Assembly: GCA_009760855.2 (NCBI GenBank)
Contig: WPIO01000095.1
Coordinates: 1,523,001 to 1,587,000, forward strand
From: Cristatella mucedo
Taxonomy: Eukaryota; Bryozoa; Phylactolaemata; Cristatellidae
Length of the DNA: 64,000 nt
Reading direction: 5' to 3'
Part shown: positions 42,795-56,610 of the stretch, piece after piece
Position numbering within the stretch: the stretch's first letter is position 1
Layout: each line of letters starts with the position of its first letter
Notes under the pieces: generated by a model
Databases searched by the model: none
What the model saw: the letters and a program-made list of their open reading frames with translations, nothing else
Told to the model about the DNA's origin: nothing
Made by a program: the position numbers and the translations under genes

Positions 42795-43440
42795 CCTTAT
42801 TTTAATATTAAAAGCGAGATATTGCCGTCTGCAGTAAGACAGGACGCTTAAGAATAGTTTCGCCTCAAATTGGAAAGTTTTTGAGAGGATAAGCAGAACG
42901 AACTCCGTCAAAATAGCCGGTAGTTCGATGCCAATCTTGACTTGCAAGTACAGAATTTCAGATACGTACGCACAAGCAAAATAATGAATGTCTAAGGGTG
43001 AGTGACAAATCTTTGAGGTCGACATGCTGCTTAATGGAGAGCCAGTGTTGGTCAGTGAGTAGTGTTGTAATGTGGCAGCTGCAATGTTTACAACAGACAA
43101 GCCTAGCTGAGGAGTTTAGCATCATAGAGCACACACGTAAGACGAGCTTTGATATGTGAGTTACAGAAGTCTTGATAAGATGTCGAAAATGCATGGATTA
43201 GCTCGGCGGTGTTATCCTTGTCTAAGCTGGCACTAATTTCTGCGACCGTATGTAGCTGAAAGTAGGCAGACTTGAATGTGGAGCTGATGCGGTCCCCTAG
43301 CAAAATGTTTCCTTTTTTCAGGATATCTAGATTTAATGCGGATACTACATGAGATATGCTTTTTGTAGCGAATTTGGAAACCAACGATTCGAATTTCTTA
43401 ATAAGACTAGATTTTATCCTAACTATTAACGTGGGTTAAT
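42795..43440 (-). mobile_element. CR1-like fragment upstream of fucosyltransferase copy A
   Basis: Minus-strand frames encode worn CR1 C-terminal blocks (LVCCKHCSCHITTLLTDQHW, LSIKQHVDLKDLSL) and the earlier RT part near 43103-43384. It is shared with copy B (48040-49160), so it predates the duplication. It is much older than the other family 1 copies. Confidence 0.65.
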
Positions 43441-43617
43441 TAAGATTGAGAAATCTTGCTGAAATCAAAGTTCAAATTTCAGCAACACATACTTAAAGAA
43501 ATTAAGAGAATTTTATGTGCTGGCATCAGGGAAATAGCAAAGTATACGTGCAGCCGTTTTGCAATCCAGATAAAATGAAAGAATAGGTCGTGCTTCGCAA
43601 TAAATTCGGTATTACAT

Positions 43618-43870
43618 CTACTCTCCAACTGCCGACTATGGCACATCTTTTTCAGCGGTGCTGAACTGCTACTTCTATGCTACTCACTACCTCAACTGCT
43701 CTCCTGACTGTGCTATGCTTCCACTTTCTCTTTGTTGCGTGAGACGAAGTCTGTTGGCTACCGAATGCGTACCGAAAGCGGCTTAGGCTGTGAGTGAGCT
43801 ATACAAAACTCTCCTGCGTAACACCCACATGGTCTTTATGACTTTGTGGAGTTACTGACGGAGATACACA
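43618..43870 (+). mobile_element. LINE-2 3' end
   Basis: Plus-strand copy of the LINE-2 end, with CTACTCTCCAACTGCCGACT and the GACTTTGTGGAGTTACTGAC tail. It starts where homology between the fucosyltransferase copies stops (43608). Confidence 0.8.
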
Positions 43871-43872
43871 AA

Positions 43873-43925
43873 AAAATAAGCAGGTCACCGCCAGAAACGC
43901 TCGTTTCGTGGCGGCCAGCTTATTT
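43873..43925. repeat. Imperfect hairpin, stem about 24 bp
   Basis: AAATAAGCAGGTCACCGCC at the left pairs with GGCGGCCAGCTTATTT at the right, with an additional AAACG/CGTTT pair around a short loop. It immediately follows the LINE-2 tail and precedes the repeat-M ORF. Confidence 0.7.
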
Positions 43926-44019
43926 TGCGTAGGCGTGCACCGAACGGCATTAGGGGCTAGGTTAGGCCGCTAGGCAAGCGGCAGGTTAATCCTACTCAGC
44001 CGAGCCTTCGGCGTTACAT

Positions 44020-44560
44020 TATGTCACCCATTAAGAAGGCAGTGTTAGACCGGAAGAATCCAAGCAACTCTCGATCAGCCCCCTGCTGTCTTTCCTACAA
44101 AAGGCAGTGGACAGAGTGAGCACAAACAGAATAACGGTTGGACATCTAACCAATTCAGCTTGTCCCACACGGCTGGGCGCTGAGCTGGAGCTGGCACATG
44201 AGCTGGAGCTGGCACATGAGCTGGAGCTGCCACATGAGCTGGAGCTGCCACATGAGCTGGAGCTGCCACATGAGCTGGAGCTGCCACATGAGCTGGAGCT
44301 GCCACATGAGCTGGAGCTGCCACATGAGTTGGAGCTGCCACATGAGCTGGAGCTGCCACATGAGCAGAGCTGCCTAGCTGCAGCTACATGAGAGCAGCAC
44401 TGTCAAGCATAGCAGCTGCATCGCCACCCGATCCCCGAAATATGAAATAATAATAATAGTAATAATACTGTTTACCCCTTCCTACGCTATGCACAGCCTA
44501 ATCGTTAGGAGCTGCACCGGCCTATGTAAGACGGCAGCCTAGCGTGCAGATGCAATAGCC
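44020..44560 (+). repeat. Repeat M (MSPIKK ORF repeat), copy 1
   Basis: Homologous to 61755-62160, with shared MSPIKKAVLD and DRVSTN(R/K)ITVGHLTNSA codons. Common downstream sequence is an (AAT)-rich run, CCCCTTCCTACGCTA, GGAGCTGC(A/G)CCGGCCTATG and ATGTACAGCCAG. In this copy the frame is shifted near 44080-44100, leaving an open part at 44107-44391. The class is unknown; it may be the 3' end of a retroelement. Confidence 0.6.
44182..44361 (+). repeat. 18-bp minisatellite, ten units
   Basis: Exactly ten copies of GAGCTGGAGCTG(C/G)CACAT. In the plus frame they encode ELEL(A/P)H: two with Ala, then eight with Pro. The other copy of repeat M has only about one such unit, so the array expanded at this locus. 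Confidence 0.95.
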
Positions 44561-44866
44561 ATGTACAGCCAGGGAAGAAAACTCACGTCTCAGTGTGACA
44601 GCCCTCCACACGTCCTGTCGTCAGGCTGGGTAGCCCGACCGAGCAACAAGGCTGCTGGCTCCAACACCAAAACCTTTATTTCAAGCTACACCGGCCAAGC
44701 TCAGTCTACACACAATAGACGGCTGCCGGCGTCGAGGGATCTAGCCCCTCCCTCCAGTGTACTCCTTCCCCAGCCTTTATATTCCATGCATGAGTTGTTT
44801 TGCATTGTCGGGCCATTGTCCGTACCGAACCCACCCGACATCTGGCGGCAGTTTGTGGTTCACTGA
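44560..44866 (-). mobile_element. Solo-LTR-like sequence, minus strand
   Basis: Minus-strand reading gives AGTGAACCACAAACTGCCGC near the start and a TATAAAGG box (about 44774-44782). The polyadenylation signal AATAAAGG follows about 105 bp later (near 44673), then a GT-rich region, as expected for a retrovirus-like LTR. No internal region flanks it recognisably. It abuts the breakpoint of duplication copy B. Terminal dinucleotides and a target duplication are not clear. Confidence 0.45.
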
Positions 44867-46564
44867 AATGACGATGGGACCGAGGTCGTGAAAGCAACCA
44901 CCTTACCTAGTGTGCCATCACGGCTCATCAAGCGCTAAGCATAGTACCAACCGCTTTTCGGAATCTAGCTGCTTACCTACATCTCATTTAAACTTCAAAT
45001 CTTTTAAAGACCGTGCCTTTACTTCGTATGTTAATAATAATATTAAAAATAATTCACTTGATAAAGCGCCCTCAGAGAACCTAATATCTCTCTAGGCGCT
45101 TTACATTTGCTGGAAAGTGAAATGCAATTGAATGGTAAGTAAAATCATGCTTGAAAAGCAAATGAAATGAATATAATGTTCATAAAGCTTGGAATTCACT
45201 CCCGACTTACGTCAAGACCTTCCCTGACTCGACCACATTTAAAAAGAAACTAACAACTCACCTATTTATGGCAACTATTAGTGAGTTTCTGTGATTCTTC
45301 CTTTACATGCTTATGTGTGCTGACCCTGTGCATGCTGCCACTTTCCACACTTGCATGCTGACCCTGTGCATGTCGCCATGTTATTCTTGTTGTTAATTGA
45401 GCATGCTACTGCTAACCATTAAATCATGCTTTTTTCGTACCAAATTTAAAGTGCCTAGAAAGAGATTGAGTTCTCTGAGGGCACTTTATCAAGTGTGTTA
45501 TTATGATTATCATTATCATTATTATTATTACGAGTTATCTCTAATGAATTTACCCGGTTCCTTTCCAGCAACTCTAAACTGCCTAGAACCAGATTTAGAT
45601 CTCTTAGGGCGAAACGCAAACGAATTATTATGATTATAATAATCAGGGTTAATTATTATTTCGAGCTTAGTGTAGCCTCCAAGTTTCGCCTGTCTAATGT
45701 CTTCTAGGGTGAACCTACTACGATTCAATGGCATGGTAGCAGCATTAAAACTTTTACCAACGAGATGTAGGGCAAGACACTGGTCATCAAGTGTTTACAC
45801 CTTTGTAATCACGAACTAGGGTATTGACTTTCTGGACTCAACAACTGCCTAAAGCTCCAAGATTTATGAATAATTAAGTCATGTTTCAGAAATTAGGTGA
45901 GTTATTACCTTGCAAACCCAAGGTCCATGTGAGACTTCTTATATAGAACTCGCAAGACTGGCACATAATAGCTGCTTTGTAATGCAATTAAAAAGCTCAC
46001 AATTCATTGCCATTAGTAGTGGTTCAGAAGGGTATAGAGTAGAAGGAATGCAAACTGAATTTTGATTTCAATTAAAAAATATATTTTGAGAGATTGGTAT
46101 CTATCTATGCAGTTTATTTGAATTCTCAGCTTTCAAGATTCGTGCATGGCAATTCAATCGTAGGTCGAAATTACTCTATACTGTGACTTCACAGCATCAG
46201 ACTTTACTATTTACGGAAAGCATTGTTCCTGTTTACTTGACAGGGATTTGTACTGATCCGAGAAATGGTAAATGCAGCTCAACACATTTTGTAGTCAAGA
46301 TTTTCAGAGATACTCTTCTCAAGGTCCCAGCTGTTTGTTTAAAACAGCCTAATACTTCAAGCCTGTGTGCGAAATTGAAGGGTGGAACAAAGCGCTCGCC
46401 CATCTGAGTAGTCTCAGCTCTGGTGCTGCAGCAAGCCGACACAGGCGCAACGTGTACCTCTTTCTTAGCAAGGGAGGTAACAATGGCGTCGGTAGTGCAG
46501 TTGTGGGAGCTTAATTCTGGGAAACACTCGAGGTACCAAACAGGGCATCTTAAGTGCTACATGG

Positions 46565-47718
46565 CTACATCTCAGGCCAAGCTCTCCTGCACCCACCGTT
46601 AAACCAATCGGCAAGATTCGCTTTAGCTGGCGTTGGCAGAAGCGTTCGGTCATGTATCGCAAGGCACAGTTTGCACAAGGCTTTTTCTAACTGAGCGTCC
46701 AGGCCTTCGTGTGCCACATATGTTTCTCTCCATCTATGATAGTAATTAAATGACTCCTGGCTGGACGAGACCACCTGAAGAAACGCGCCCAGGTCACGGA
46801 GTGTCGTAAAATTCTCGGCATGAATAAAGGAGTTGGGCGGTGCCACTGCTTTGTAGTAGCTCATAGGAGCACCCATCACGATCGGTATGGCTCCGCCCGG
46901 CGAGGCGAGTACCTTCCAAAACTTCTCAGTGACGTAATCAGGGCACAAACTATTCTCAAAAGCCAAGAAGAAGGCATAGCTGGAGCTAAGCTCCATTTCA
47001 CAGCCAGCGCCGTCATTAGGGCATGGTTTTAACCCCACGCAATTTCCGAATATATCAACCTGAACGAAGCTGGACAGCCTTTCGACGTAGTTTATTCTCT
47101 CGTCGTTTCATTTACTGACTAACCAATACGCGTACGGTTTTCTTTTCTTGAAGTCACCTTGCATGTTTTCTATTCGGTAAGGCGTCCTCGTCACCGGCTT
47201 ATTGTTACCATAGGTAATCATCAGCTCGGAATCGTTGCTGTAAGTAATAGTTAGGTTGAATATCAAGTTGTAGTCATCTGAAATGCCAGCATTAAACGGA
47301 GACTCAAGGTTGAAAAGAAACCAGTATTGATCTGGAGAACTCATTCTTGAAGGAAGATTATAGATACTGGTGTCACGGGCATGGAAAACTACAGCGCTGG
47401 CAAGACCTGCTTGTTCTTGTCACTGGTATAGATGCATGAGTGGCGGCCGCATGTGGAAGGAAACCTACTAAGCGGGAAACGATCGAAAGATTCTTCGAAA
47501 AATCCGGTCCAAAATAGAATTACTGTTGAAGAATGTGTTTCATTATCTGAGATTTAAATATTGTGGACAGACCCACCAACGATTTCAATCAAGTCGCTCA
47601 AGCTTCGTCTCTTTGATAAATAGAAGTAAATAATAAGCGTGAGTATGGTGATGTTTGTCGAAATCCGGCATATCTTCGGCAGGCTTTCAGCCTGACTGGT
47701 TAGCGTTGGAGACTCCAT
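46565..47718 (-). pseudogene. GT10 alpha-1,3-fucosyltransferase pseudogene (copy B)
   Basis: Aligned to the intact gene over its full length. The C-terminal 134 codons or so are almost identical to copy A (catalytic FENSLCPDYVTEKFWK kept), while the rest is visibly more diverged. Breaks: an in-frame stop at 47554-47556 in the stem, a one-base deletion near 47416 and an in-frame TGA at 47108-47110 just before the catalytic half. The splice-acceptor tract upstream is kept. No single open frame covers both anchor and catalytic domain, so it is not expected to make an active enzyme. Confidence 0.9.
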
Positions 47719-48039
47719 GCAGCAAGTGGTTCTAGTAATGGCGGCCTGAGAAAAAAGAAGTGCTTGCAATGTGAAGAGATCTTGTGCTTATATCACGGTT
47801 CAGCATCACCACTCATAGCAGCTGCATACATTTATTGTAAATTCTAAATGCGCCATTGTAATGTAGTTCGGCAATGATAGTGATAAGAAGACACTTTTGT
47901 AGTGTCCTATGTGAAGTAAATCTCTTTCTTAGCCCCTAGCATGGGCTGCAAATGATACATGCCACTGCAACTGCCTAAGCATTTAAAAAGCAACTGATAA
48001 GTACGGAGCAAATGGTTTGAGAAACAGATGGTTACTTGG

Positions 48040-49160
48040 CTTTTTTCCTTATTTTTATCTTAAAAGCGAGATATTGCCGTCTGCAGTAAGACTGGACGCT
48101 TAAGAATAGTTTTGCCTCAAATTGGAAAGTTTTTGAGAGGATAAGCAGAATGAACTCCGTCAAAATAGCCGGTAGTTCGATGCCAATCTTGGTTTGCAAG
48201 TACAGAATTTCAGATACGTACGCACAAGCAAAAAGATGAGGGTCTAAATGTGAGTGACAAATCTTTGAGGTCGACATGCTCCTTAATGGAGAGCCAGTGT
48301 TGGTCAGTGAGTAGTGGTGTAATGTGGCAGGTGCAATGTTTACGACAGACAAGCCTAGCTGAGGAGTTTAGCATCATTGAGCACACACGTAAGACGAGCT
48401 TCGATATGTGAATTACAGAAGTCTTGATGAGATGTCGAAAATGCATGGATTAGCTCGGCGGTGTTATCCTTGTCTAAGCTGGCACTAATTTCTGCGATCG
48501 TATGTAGCTGAAAGTAGGCAGACTTAAATGAGGAGCTGATGTGGTCCCCTAATAAAATGTTACCTTTTTATCAGGATATCTAGATTTAGTGCGGATAATA
48601 ATGATAATCATAATAATGTTGTACTTGATAAAGCACCCTCAGAGAACTTAATCTCTTTCTAGGAGCTTTACATTTGCTGCCAAGTGAAATGCAATTGAAT
48701 GGTAAGTAAAATCATGCTTGAAAATCAAACAAAATGAATAACATGGTTTGGGGTGACATGCACAGGGTCAGCATGCAAATGTGGTTAGTGGCAGCATGCA
48801 CAGTGTCAGCACGCATAAGCACGTGAAGGACAAACCACAGGGACCCACTAAATGCTGTCCTAAATAGGTGTGTTTTTAAGTTTCTTTTAAATGTGGTCAG
48901 GTCAGGGGATGTTCTGACGCAGGTCGGGAGGGAGTTCCAGGCTTTGGGAGCATACGAACTAAATGCACGGTCTCCAAAGGACTTAAGGTTTGTAGAAGGT
49001 ATTTCAAGACTGTCGGATTCCGAAAAGCGGGTGGTACGATGCTTGGCCTGATGGGGGAGTATGTCGGATACTACATGAGATATGCTTTCTGTAGCGAATT
49101 TGGATACCAACGATTCCAATTTCTTAATAAGACTAGATTGTATCCTAACTATTAACGTGG
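48040..49160 (-). mobile_element. CR1-like fragment upstream of fucosyltransferase copy B
   Basis: Duplicate of the worn CR1 at 42795-43440, split by the younger CR1 insertion at 48597-49064. Confidence 0.65.
48597..49064 (-). mobile_element. Young CR1 family 1 insertion with target-site duplication
   Basis: A 468-bp, 5'-truncated CR1: (AAT)-rich tail at 48597, AAAGCACCCTCAG tail, 3' untranslated part and a well-kept C-terminal frame (YAPKAWNSLPTCVRTSPDLT). It is flanked by CGGAT at 48592-48596 and 49065-49069. Copy A at 43338-43344 has the uninterrupted site, so it inserted after the duplication. Confidence 0.92.
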
Positions 49161-49428
49161 GTTAATCAAATTTGAGAAATCTTGCTGAAATCCAAGTTCA
49201 AAATTCAGCAACACATACTTAAAGAAGTTAAGAGCATTGTGTGTGCTGAAAATCAGGGAATTAACAAAGTACGCGTACAGCTGTTTGCAATCCAGATAAA
49301 AACTAAAGAATAGGTTGTGCTTTGCAATAAATTCGGAATTAAGAAACGTATTCCTTGTGAAGCGTAGATTTCAAGTATTACCGTGGGCATGCCAGACTTC
49401 CAAGGCTCCTTGGATGAATAGAAGTGGA

Positions 49429-51465
<2,037 letters not shown>

Positions 51466-51469
51466 AATG

Positions 51470-54425
51470 TAATGTGTCTCCGTCTGTAACTCCACAAAGT
51501 CATAAAGACCGCGTTGGTCTTGACCAGAAGAGTTTTATAAAGCTCACTCACAGCCTAACCGGCGTTTGATACGCATTCGGTAGCCAACAGACTTCGTCTC
51601 ACACAACAAAGAAAACGTGGGAAGCATATCAGAGTCCGGAGAGCAGTTGAGGTAGTGATTAGCATAGAAGTAGCAGTTCAGGACCGCTAAAAAGGATGAG
51701 CCATACCCGGCAGTAGGAGAGTAGTTGTCGTTTCGTAAGAATTGTGGAAGCAAGTGCCACAGTCTAGGACCTGCAGAGCTAAAGCTTCAATCGCCAACGG
51801 TCTTTACGTGTAGGAATGGGACAGCTAATTTGTTGTCCACACAGTACCTCAGGGCGCGAACAGGCTGAAACTGATGCAGCAGTTCAGCTAGGTACGAAGG
51901 AGCCAAGCCGTGGCGGGCCTTGTGCGTCAGCGTAAGAACTTTGCTCTGTATCCGTTGCTCAACCGGCAACCACCCTAGCTCTTTTAGTAAAGGAGAAGTG
52001 TGCTTAAACCGCTGGGACTTGAAGACCAGCCTTGCAGCCATTGTCACAGACCGCTGTAGTGGCATACTAGCTTTCTTTGGCAGCCCAGCCAAAAGGGAAT
52101 TATAACAATCAAGCTAAGACAGAACTTAAAAGCTAGTTAAATTGTTTACAAGCCACTGAGGGAGACAGCTCCTAATCTTGGATAGGGATCAGACGTGATG
52201 GCTAGCTGTAGAAGCAGTCATCTGAATGAAGCTTTTACAATTGAGGCAGCTGTCGAAAACGACACCTAAATTTCGAGCACATGGTGATAGTCGCACAATT
52301 GCATCACCTATTGGAACAGCAAAGCCTTTTAATCCAGCCACTCGCTTAGGGCGTCCTATGAGCAGCAGTTCGGTTGTATCATCATTTAATTTCAGAATGT
52401 TTTCCGACATCCAGGATCGAATATCGGCAAGGCAAGCATTCAGTTTCTCAGTTGTTGCAGCAGATTCCGACGATTTGAATGACAAATAAAGCTGAGTATT
52501 ATCGGCATGAAAGTGACATCCTATTCAATGGGTCGTAATCACTTTTTCCAGAGGTTGTGTATAAATGAAGAGCAGCAAGGAACCGAGTACAGACCCTTGA
52601 GGGACTCCACATATGACCCTTCTGGTGTGTGAGACCTGACCCCCACACGACACGTATTGAACACGATCAGACAAGTACGATTTAAACCACGCCAGTGCTT
52701 CATCTGCCAGACCGATCGTTGTTCTCAATCAATCAAGCAGAACTTCGTGATCAATGGTGTCGAAGGCAGAAGACAGATCTTGCAAAGCTAGGGCAGTGAA
52801 ACTGCCGTCGTCGTTGCCACCTAAAATGTCATTGTTAACACTGAGAAGAGCAGTTTCAGTGGAGTGCTGCCTCTTGAACCCTGATTGAAATGTTTCTGAT
52901 ATTCTATCATTTTCAATATTTCTACCAGCTGCTCTGCAACAATTTTTTCAAGAATCTTTGACAAGAAAGGCAGAAGGGAAACTGGGCGATAGTTTACAAG
53001 AACTTCTGTATCTAATCCAGGTTTTTTAAGTATGGCTCGAACGATTGCCGATTTGAAGTACTTGAGGACGACCCAATTTCCCAGAGAAGCATTAAAAATC
53101 TTGGTTGTGGCAGGGCTAAGTTGGTCTGCCAGTGAAGACCACAGAGAGGAAGGTATAGGGTCTTCAGGAGACGAGCTCGTTTTGCTAGACCTTATTAAGG
53201 TAGCCACGTCGCATGCAGAAACGTTGGAGAACCTTTTAAGGAAGGTCACAGGTTGTGGAACAGCAATTGCTTTTGTCGGAGGGGCTTAATGGAGGCACGA
53301 ATGTGCGCCATCGTTTCAGTAAAGGAGGCTGAAAACCTTTCTGCTGAGCCCTTAGTATCTGGAGAGTCAGACCTCACAGCATTGGCCAGTAAATTGCTTA
53401 CTGTCTTATAAATCTGTTCAGGGTCCGACTGGCAGGAATTCAGCTTTCAGATGAAAATAGAAGCCTTGTTTTTTTAAGCTTCCGGGTGTAAACACAAAAT
53501 GAGTCTTTGAAATTGACCAGATCTGCAACAGACCCCGATTTCTTGAAACCACGTCCAAGCCTGCGCTTAACCCGATACATCTTTAGGATTTTTTGTAAAT
53601 TAAAAGGAATCTTCACGACTTTGAACACGGATAGAATTAATGCGAGCATGCTTGTCAAGAGCACTGGAGAGTGTCGTGTTCATCGCATCAGTGAGGGTAT
53701 CGAGGCTGCCGGTCGAGTCTGAATGCGAATCAAAAAGACCTGCATCACAAACAGATGTCTAAAACGTGTCTATGTCAATGCTTTGTAAGTTACGTCGTTT
53801 GACAAGTTCGACATTACCATGTACGTACAAGGGAGCAGGAACCGTTAACAAGACCGAACAATGGTCTGAGAGGGTGAGTGGGCCCACCACATGGTCAGTG
53901 GGGAGGACATCCTTAGTGATCACGAGATCTAGAATGTGGCCACCGACGTGGGTGGTATAAATAACGTGTTCGACCAACCAAAATTCTCTAGACAGTCAAG
54001 AAATGAGCGGACCTGGCTGTTACTAGGGTTGTCAACGTGAATATTGAAGTCTCCTACAATCAGTAACGGCCTGTCACACACAAATACTTTAGCGAGGAAC
54101 TCTGAAAACTTCTCTATAAACAAGTTTAGACAGCCAGAAGGAAGCCGGTATATCACAACAGTGAGAGGCATTGTCTTTTATGAAGACCTGATTGCAACCG
54201 ATTCAAATAATGGCCCATGCGAAAAACTGCACATCTTATAGCCAAACGATTCGCGAGAAACAATTGCAACCCCCTACCAACCTTGTGCTCCTCCCAAGGC
54301 TTTTAATGGGCGGTCCATCCATAAGTGGTATGCATAGCCCTCCAACCACAAAGCCTGCTTTCGCTAACCTGCCCCTCTCCAGAATCAACGAACGACTCTT
54401 GCTAATGTTGAAAACTATCTGATAC
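51470..54425 (-). mobile_element. Near full-length CR1/L2-like LINE-2, dead
   Basis: Read on the minus strand, the ORF2 domains appear in order. Endonuclease: a worn GVAIVSRESF part near 54300, LLIVGDFNIHVD at 53929-54171, then HILDLVITKD and LSDHCSVLL at 53759-53977. Linker at 53440-53664. Reverse transcriptase: SALADQLSP-type region and YRPVSLLPFLSKILEKIVAE at 52821-53249, ICGVPQGSVLGSLLLFIYT at 52525-52728, and a catalytic box FHADNTQLYL near 52500 in place of YADD. C-terminal domain: GWLPVEQRIQSKVL and ARHGLAPSYLAELL at 51787-52092. Tail: CTCCGTCTGTAACTCCACAA ending near 51470. Many stops and shifts, and two substitutions in the catalytic box (YADD to HADN), show it cannot move. Confidence 0.88.
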
Positions 54426-55105
54426 TACGTGAACCACTCAACCAAACACTTCAATGACCAACTCACCTAGTCGGTAAGCAGGGAATGATAGTTTTGTAAC
54501 TCACGAGCTCTTGCATTTGTAATAAACGTTCATTCTCGGCTCCGGTTATATTTGAGACTACATTAACTACGTACAAGACTAAAAAGAATTGTATAACAAC
54601 TTCAGATAGTAGTGTAAAGATAACGTAAAAATCTGTGGTGAACCAAGCAATAGTCCGGCTTTTTTATTTCTTTATGTTATGGCAAGCCTCAGCTTTTATC
54701 TCAGCTTTCGTGTCTGCATGCTGCCATTCTTAGCAATCCTCTACAGAAAGCAGCAAGCCTAGAATAAAAATCGATATTTTGCTAGAATAAAAATCGATAT
54801 TTCCCCATCTTCATTGCTCGTCAAACGCATTAAATCCGAACTGTCTTCACTTTGTATTAGGGCCTCAGAAAATTTGCGGCTAGCGATATGACCACAGCTT
54901 TGGTTAGCCTCATGTAAAAGTGCTTAAACCGACCAACGTGCTGAAAGAGCACCACAGTCGGCTAGCTTTTTCCAGCAGCATCCATCTTTGTCGGATAAAT
55001 GTTGAAGCCGTGCTTCGTCTGAAACGGCTATCTGACAACGAATCCCACAAAACCTCGAACACCAACCGTCACCATCACCGTTTTTAAGCTGCTGCCTGTA
55101 TGGAT

Positions 55106-55178
<73 letters not shown>
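55106..55178. repeat. CT microsatellite
   Basis: (CT)n of about 70 bp, nearly pure. Confidence 0.95.
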
Positions 55179-56503
55179 AGAGTGTAAGCTCCTAAGTGGT
55201 TCTTTTACCTTCTAGCTGGCTTCTGTCCTACCAGTGAATCTGTGAAAACCTTTTGACTATGCAAGCCGACATTTGAGCACAAAGAAAGCAAAGCGAATTG
55301 CCCAAGGCAACAGCACAATGCAGCCACAGAGGTTTAAATGAGAGTAATCTCTACTTCAAGATTGCATTCCGCTCGGCAGTACTGCGACGCAATGAAAACA
55401 AGAATAATCTACAGAAAACCTCCCAAAAAGCTGAGGGCTACTGCTGGTTGTCCAGGCACCAGTTCCAGACCGATGCTGCAAGCAGAGATTAGGTTTGATT
55501 TTATTACTCCTCACTTCGATCGTTCCAGTAGCCTAATCAACTGGCTACCCAAGACGACTGGTGCGAGGCTAACATTCGGATACCGAGTAGAAGCTCAGTA
55601 TCTGAATGTTAGACAGGCAGAGTGAAAAACTGTTGCTCTTCTTGCTGGTTCATGAGGTTCTCAATGTCTTGGACAATGGATCTCAATGTCTTGGACAATT
55701 GCCGCCGGATCTGCCGAACCAGCTGCTTATTAGGCCTCAGGGACTCGAGCCCAGCACGACAGATAGCTTTTATGAGCCAGCTATCCGATGCCACAATTCA
55801 ACGAGCTTTTAGAGTGTTTTTACCTTGGTGACTTCGTGGGTGACACGAAATTCGAATCGCTGAAAATATTCGCGCATTTTATCAATTTTTTTATTCGATT
55901 TTGATTTGACCAATTTTTGACCACTGTCGTCTCCTCTAAGTTTGCAAACCCCCTGCTGCCGACGACATGGCTGGTCACAGGTGCATCCTGATTGAGGCAT
56001 AGCTCCACCCACCGGCAGCTAGGCTTCCAGATGCCTACAGACGGCTCCTTCAGGCAGCCGCACTTCCTTGGTTACGCTTGCTGACAAAGCTGATGAAAGG
56101 TGTGGCAAGAATCAAGGTCATTCTATCTGCCAAACTTAATGGCGCTCAACCGAGCCTGGCGAACTTGGAAGTTAGCCCTGCCCGCGAGCCACATGGCCTG
56201 CCCATCCTTACTGGTGCGATTGCTCACGACAGCTCACCTCGTGACCATCGGCCTGGCGAGCCATATTTGTCAGGCCTTGATGGAAGCTATTTAATGCTCA
56301 TTATTGCGTGAATGTAGACAAATTGGTGATCTTAATTTTATGTGTCATTCCGCAGCAACTTCAAACTGAGCTAGTACTACAAGGATCAAGCCTGTTTCGG
56401 AACAAAGCTCTATTAGCTGGAAAACCTGGTCGAGCCATGAGCACATCCTGGTTCAAAAGGCAAATTGCTAATGGGCATGAAGTTAGCACAACCTGGCTAG
56501 TTT

Positions 56504-56545
56504 TGTCTCTCTCTCTCTGTCTCTCTCTGTCTCTCTCTGTCTCTC

Positions 56546-56607
<62 letters not shown>
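56504..56607. repeat. CT microsatellite with CTGT interruptions
   Basis: About 100 bp of CT with regular TGT interruptions in its first half and a pure run after that. It creates long Ser-Leu or Arg-Glu frames that are artefacts. Confidence 0.95.

Positions 56608-56610
<3 letters not shown>

Larger units (their letters stand above)
38835..43608. repeat. Fucosyltransferase locus duplication, copy A
   Basis: The part 39618-43608 is repeated at 44865-49349 (offset about 5.25 kb), and 38835-42080 is partly matched by 4160-6310. From 39618 to about 41733 the match with copy B is near-perfect: I counted about eight differences in 2.1 kb. From 41735 onward the copies differ at roughly one base in eight. 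Copy A carries the intact enzyme gene. Confidence 0.85.
44865..49349. repeat. Fucosyltransferase locus duplication, copy B
   Basis: Tandem direct copy of 39618-43608, enlarged by a CR1 insertion at 48597-49064. It is near-identical to copy A up to about 46980 and then diverged. It contains the duplicated CR1 nest (44910-45530). Confidence 0.85.

Noticed and set aside
44182-44361. CRISPR-like array
   Set aside because: Units are contiguous 18-mers with no spacers, inside a reading frame, in a eukaryotic context; it is a minisatellite.
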